From positions 124,001 to 188,000 of the forward strand of contig NZ_SJOP01000011.1 in assembly GCF_004331415.1 (NCBI RefSeq): 64,000 bases of DNA, written 5' to 3'. Each line of letters begins with the position of its first letter. Position 1 is the stretch's first letter. The notes beneath the pieces are model-generated. The model was not told the DNA's origin, made no database searches, and saw nothing but the letters and a program-made list of their open reading frames with translations. Position numbers and translations under genes: made by a program. Shown piece after piece: positions 61,018 to 64,000 of the stretch. Source of the stretch: Kosakonia quasisacchari (GTDB lineage: Bacteria; Pseudomonadota; Gammaproteobacteria; Enterobacterales; Enterobacteriaceae).

Positions 61018-64000
61018 ATGATTACTATTGACGGTAATGGCGCGGTCGCTTCAGTCGCCTTCCGCACCAGTGAAGTTATCGCCATATACCCCATTACCCC
61101 CAGCTCGACGATGGCTGAACAGGCAGATGCCTGGGCCGGAAACGGCCTGAAAAACATCTGGGGCGACACGCCGCGGGTTGTGGAAATGCAGTCGGAAGCG
61201 GGCGCGATTGCCGCCGTACACGGCGCATTGCAGACCGGCGCGCTCTCAACCTCGTTTACCTCATCGCAGGGTTTACTGCTGATGATCCCAACGCTTTACA
61301 AGCTGGCGGGTCAATTGACGCCGTTTGTTCTGCACGTTGCTGCGCGCACCGTTGCCACCCATGCGCTCTCTATTTTTGGCGATCACTCCGACGTCATGGC
61401 GGTTCGCCAGACGGGTTGCGCCATGCTCGCTGCCGGTAGTGTGCAGGAAGCGCAAGATTTCGCGCTGATTTCGCACATGGCGACACTGAAAAGCCGGGTG
61501 CCATTCATTCATTTCTTTGATGGTTTTCGCACCTCGCACGAAATCAACAAAATCGTGCCGCTGGCAGATGACACCATCCGTAGTTTGCTTCCTCAAGCGG
61601 AAATTGATGCACATCGTGCCCGCGCACTTAATCCGGAACATCCGGTGATCCGCGGCACTTCTGCCAACCCGGACACCTATTTCCAGTCTCGCGAAGCCAC
61701 CAACCCGTGGTACAACGCGGTGTACACGCACGTTGAGCAGGCGATGGACGATTTCGCCACCGCCACCGGGCGGCAGTACAAACCTTTTGAATACTATGGC
61801 CACCCGCAAGCCGACCGTGTGATCGTGCTGATGGGATCGGCAATCGGCACATGCGAAGAAGTGATCGATGAGCTGCTGACGCGTGGCGAAAAAGTCGGCG
61901 TGTTGAAAGTGCGCCTCTATCGCCCGTTCAGCGCAGCGCATCTGTTGTCCGTGTTGCCGGAAAGCGCGAAAACCGTTGCCGTACTGGATCGCACCAAAGA
62001 ACCTGGCGCACAGGCCGAACCGCTTTATCTGGATGTGATGACCGCCCTGGCTGAAGCGTTTAATAACGGCGAGCGGGAAACGCTGCCGCGCGTAATTGGC
62101 GGGCGTTACGGTCTTTCGTCAAAAGAGTTTGGCCCCGAGTGTGTGCTGGCCATTTTTAACGAACTGCGCGCGGCGAAACCCAAACCGCGTTTTACCGTCG
62201 GTATTTACGACGATGTGACCAACCTTTCTCTGCCGCTACCGGAAAACACCCTGCCGTCACATGCCAAACTAGAAGCACTGTTTTATGGGCTAGGCAGCGA
62301 CGGTAGCGTCTCGGCGACCAAGAACAATATCAAAATTATCGGTAACTCTACGCCATGGTATGCGCAGGGCTATTTTGTTTATGATTCGAAAAAAGCGGGC
62401 GGCCTGACGGTCTCGCATTTGCGCGTCAGTGAAAAACCGATCAACTCAGCTTATCTGGTATCGCAGGCGGATTTTGTCGGCTGCCATCAGTTGCAGTTTA
62501 TCGATAAGTACCCGATGGCCGAGCGTCTGAAACCGGGCGGTATTTTCCTGCTGAACACCCCCTACAGCGCCGACGAAGTCTGGTCACGTTTGCCGCAGGA
62601 AGTACAGGCGGTGTTAAACCAGAAAAAAGCCCGCCTCTATGTGATTAACGCGGCGAAAATCGCGCGCGAATGCGGTCTTGCCGCCCGCATTAACACCGTT
62701 ATGCAGATGGCGTTCTTCCATCTCACCCATATTCTGCCGGGCGACAGCGCGCTGGCTGAACTGCAAGGCGCGATTGCCAAAAGCTACAGCAGTAAAGGCC
62801 AGGAACTGGTGGAGCGTAACTGGCAGGCGCTGGCAATGGCCCGCGAATCGCTGTTTGAAGTGCCGCTGGAAGCGGTTAATCCGCAAAGTGCCCATCGCCC
62901 GCCGGTGGTCTCTGATTCTGCACCTGATTTCGTGAAAACCGTGACAGCAGCGATGCTGGCAGGCCTTGGCGATGCATTGCCCGTCTCCGCGCTGCCACCG
63001 GACGGTACCTGGCCGGTTGGCACCACGCGCTGGGAGAAACGCAATATCGCGGAAGAGATCCCTATCTGGAAAGAAGATCTCTGTACCCAGTGTAACCACT
63101 GCGTTGCCGCCTGCCCGCACTCGGCGATCCGCGCCAAAGTGGTCTCGCCGCAAGAGATGGAAAACGCACCGTCGAGCCTGCACTCGCTGGATGTGAAATC
63201 CCGCGATATGCGCGGGCAGAAATATGTGCTGCAAGTTGCGCCGGAAGATTGCACCGGCTGTAACCTGTGCGTGGAAGTTTGCCCGGCAAAAGATCGCCAG
63301 ACCCCGGATATCAAGGCTATCAATATGATGTCGCGCCTTGAACACGTTGAAGAAGAGAAAGTGAATTACAATTTCTTCCTCGATCTGCCGGAGATCGACC
63401 GCAGTAAACTGGAGCGCATCGACATTCGTACCTCACAGCTGATTACGCCGCTGTTTGAGTATTCCGGGGCTTGCTCCGGCTGTGGTGAAACGCCATATAT
63501 CAAACTGCTGACGCAGTTGTATGGCGACCGGATGATGATCGCCAATGCCACCGGTTGTTCATCGATTTATGGCGGTAACCTGCCCTCGACGCCTTACACC
63601 ACTGATGAAAACGGACGCGGGCCGGCGTGGGCGAACTCACTATTTGAAGATAACGCCGAGTTCGGTCTTGGGTTCCGCTTAAGCGTGGATCAACACCGCC
63701 AGCGCGTTATGCGGCTGGTTGATCAATTTGCTGAGCATATTCCGGCGGAACTGAATGCGGCTTTACATGCGGAAGCGACCCCGGAAGCGCGTCGCACACA
63801 GGTGGCAGAACTGCGTACCGCGCTGGCATCCGTGGAAGGTGCGCAGCAACTGTTGACCGATGCCGATGCGCTGGTCGAAAAATCGATTTGGCTGATTGGC
63901 GGTGACGGCTGGGCGTACGATATTGGCTTTGGCGGCCTCGATCATGTGCTGAGCCTGACCGAGAATGTCAATATTCTGGTGCTCGATACCCAGTGCTACT
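61018..64000 (+). CDS. nifJ: NifJ/YdbK, pyruvate:ferredoxin (flavodoxin) oxidoreductase (3' end outside window)
   Basis: The frame starts MITIDGNGAVASVAFRTSEV at ATG 61018 after AAGGG and is open to the right edge (about 994 of roughly 1170 codons). Visible parts are the pyruvate-binding domain (YPITPSSTMAEQADAW), domain II (GSAIGTCEEVIDELL), the two-cluster ferredoxin domain (CTQCNHCVAACP from Cys689 and CTGCNLCVEVCP from Cys745), and the start of the thiamine-diphosphate domain with the third-cluster cysteines (SGACSGCGETPY). The enzyme oxidises pyruvate to acetyl-CoA and reduces flavodoxin or ferredoxin. It matches E. coli YdbK throughout. Confidence 0.96.
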   Translation, partial: MITIDGNGAVASVAFRTSEVIAIYPITPSSTMAEQADAWAGNGLKNIWGDTPRVVEMQSEAGAIAAVHGALQTGALSTSFTSSQGLLLMIPTLYKLAGQLTPFVLHVAARTVATHALSIFGDHSDVMAVRQTGCAMLAAGSVQEAQDFALISHMATLKSRVPFIHFFDGFRTSHEINKIVPLADDTIRSLLPQAEIDAHRARALNPEHPVIRGTSANPDTYFQSREATNPWYNAVYTHVEQAMDDFATATGRQYKPFEYYGHPQADRVIVLMGSAIGTCEEVIDELLTRGEKVGVLKVRLYRPFSAAHLLSVLPESAKTVAVLDRTKEPGAQAEPLYLDVMTALAEAFNNGERETLPRVIGGRYGLSSKEFGPECVLAIFNELRAAKPKPRFTVGIYDDVTNLSLPLPENTLPSHAKLEALFYGLGSDGSVSATKNNIKIIGNSTPWYAQGYFVYDSKKAGGLTVSHLRVSEKPINSAYLVSQADFVGCHQLQFIDKYPMAERLKPGGIFLLNTPYSADEVWSRLPQEVQAVLNQKKARLYVINAAKIARECGLAARINTVMQMAFFHLTHILPGDSALAELQGAIAKSYSSKGQELVERNWQALAMARESLFEVPLEAVNPQSAHRPPVVSDSAPDFVKTVTAAMLAGLGDALPVSALPPDGTWPVGTTRWEKRNIAEEIPIWKEDLCTQCNHCVAACPHSAIRAKVVSPQEMENAPSSLHSLDVKSRDMRGQKYVLQVAPEDCTGCNLCVEVCPAKDRQTPDIKAINMMSRLEHVEEEKVNYNFFLDLPEIDRSKLERIDIRTSQLITPLFEYSGACSGCGETPYIKLLTQLYGDRMMIANATGCSSIYGGNLPSTPYTTDENGRGPAWANSLFEDNAEFGLGFRLSVDQHRQRVMRLVDQFAEHIPAELNAALHAEATPEARRTQVAELRTALASVEGAQQLLTDADALVEKSIWLIGGDGWAYDIGFGGLDHVLSLTENVNILVLDTQCY

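Noticed and set aside
61273..63345. Long minus-strand frames within nifJ (222 and 243 codons)
   Set aside because: Antisense to conserved NifJ domains including the ferredoxin cysteines; shadows.

Overview
The window is chromosomal DNA from a gamma-proteobacterium of the family Enterobacteriaceae. From the rlhA end (left) to the nifJ/ydbK end (right), the backbone genes run in the same order as the E. coli K-12 segment rlhA-sutR-ydcO-ydcL-tehB-ydcK-rimL-opgD-ydcJ-ydcI-trg-cybB-gapC-aldA-ydcF-hrpA-azoR-ydbL-ynbE-ydbH-ldhA-hslJ-ydbJ-ydbK, drawn here inverted relative to the usual K-12 map. Protein lengths and motifs match the K-12 families closely. The extra genes between backbone blocks and the base composition suggest a Kosakonia/Enterobacter/Phytobacter-like genus rather than Escherichia, but the genus cannot be fixed from sequence reading alone. 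There are no rRNA or tRNA genes, no IS elements, no CRISPR array and no clear prophage.

Layout. 1-12.4 kb: rlhA (cut by the left edge), the sutR/ydcO divergent pair, an AraC regulator facing a DMT transporter, ydcL, an orphan peptide-binding protein divergent from a peptidase T-like enzyme, tehB without tehA, ydcK and a short-chain dehydrogenase. 12.4-15.3 kb: a four-gene accessory operon (membrane-anchored catalase-like haem protein, cytochrome b561, ECF sigma factor, membrane anti-sigma factor) preceded by an ECF-type promoter. 15.3-24.9 kb: rimL, opgD, an aminotransferase/amino-acid-binding-protein operon with a divergent LysR regulator, a type-B carboxylesterase, and ydcJ/ydcI. 25-33.2 kb: a YdeP-type molybdopterin oxidoreductase, orphan arsC, a DUF2076 protein, a DUF3829 lipoprotein, a Trg-type chemoreceptor carrying a C-terminal NWETF pentapeptide, and frmRA. 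33.2-35.8 kb: an AT-rich patch with three small orphan genes and a LysE-type exporter. 35.8-43.3 kb: an MHS-family symporter, cybB, an intact gapC, an esterase, aldA, ydcF and a GNAT acetyltransferase. 43.5-48.3 kb: a tripartite efflux pump (MFS, periplasmic adaptor, outer-membrane lipoprotein) with a co-directional O-methyltransferase. 48.4-64 kb: hrpA, azoR, ydbH-ynbE-ydbL, a small membrane protein, ldhA, hslJ, ydbJ, a membrane diguanylate cyclase and nifJ (cut by the right edge).

Common themes are redox and aldehyde handling (frmA, aldA, gapC, ldhA, azoR, nifJ, two b561 cytochromes, catalase-like protein), peptide and amino-acid scavenging (peptide-binding protein with peptidase T; aminotransferase with amino-acid-binding protein), and envelope functions (opgD, ydbH-ynbE-ydbL, several lipoproteins). 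The best candidates for under-described biology are the catalase/b561/ECF operon, the efflux-methyltransferase operon, the NWETF-bearing Trg, a secreted protein with a duplicated CX6C motif, and a 14-bp inverted repeat upstream of the MHS symporter. Two genes (ydcL and a small membrane protein near 34.1 kb) show signs of a one-base frame disturbance at the 5' end.
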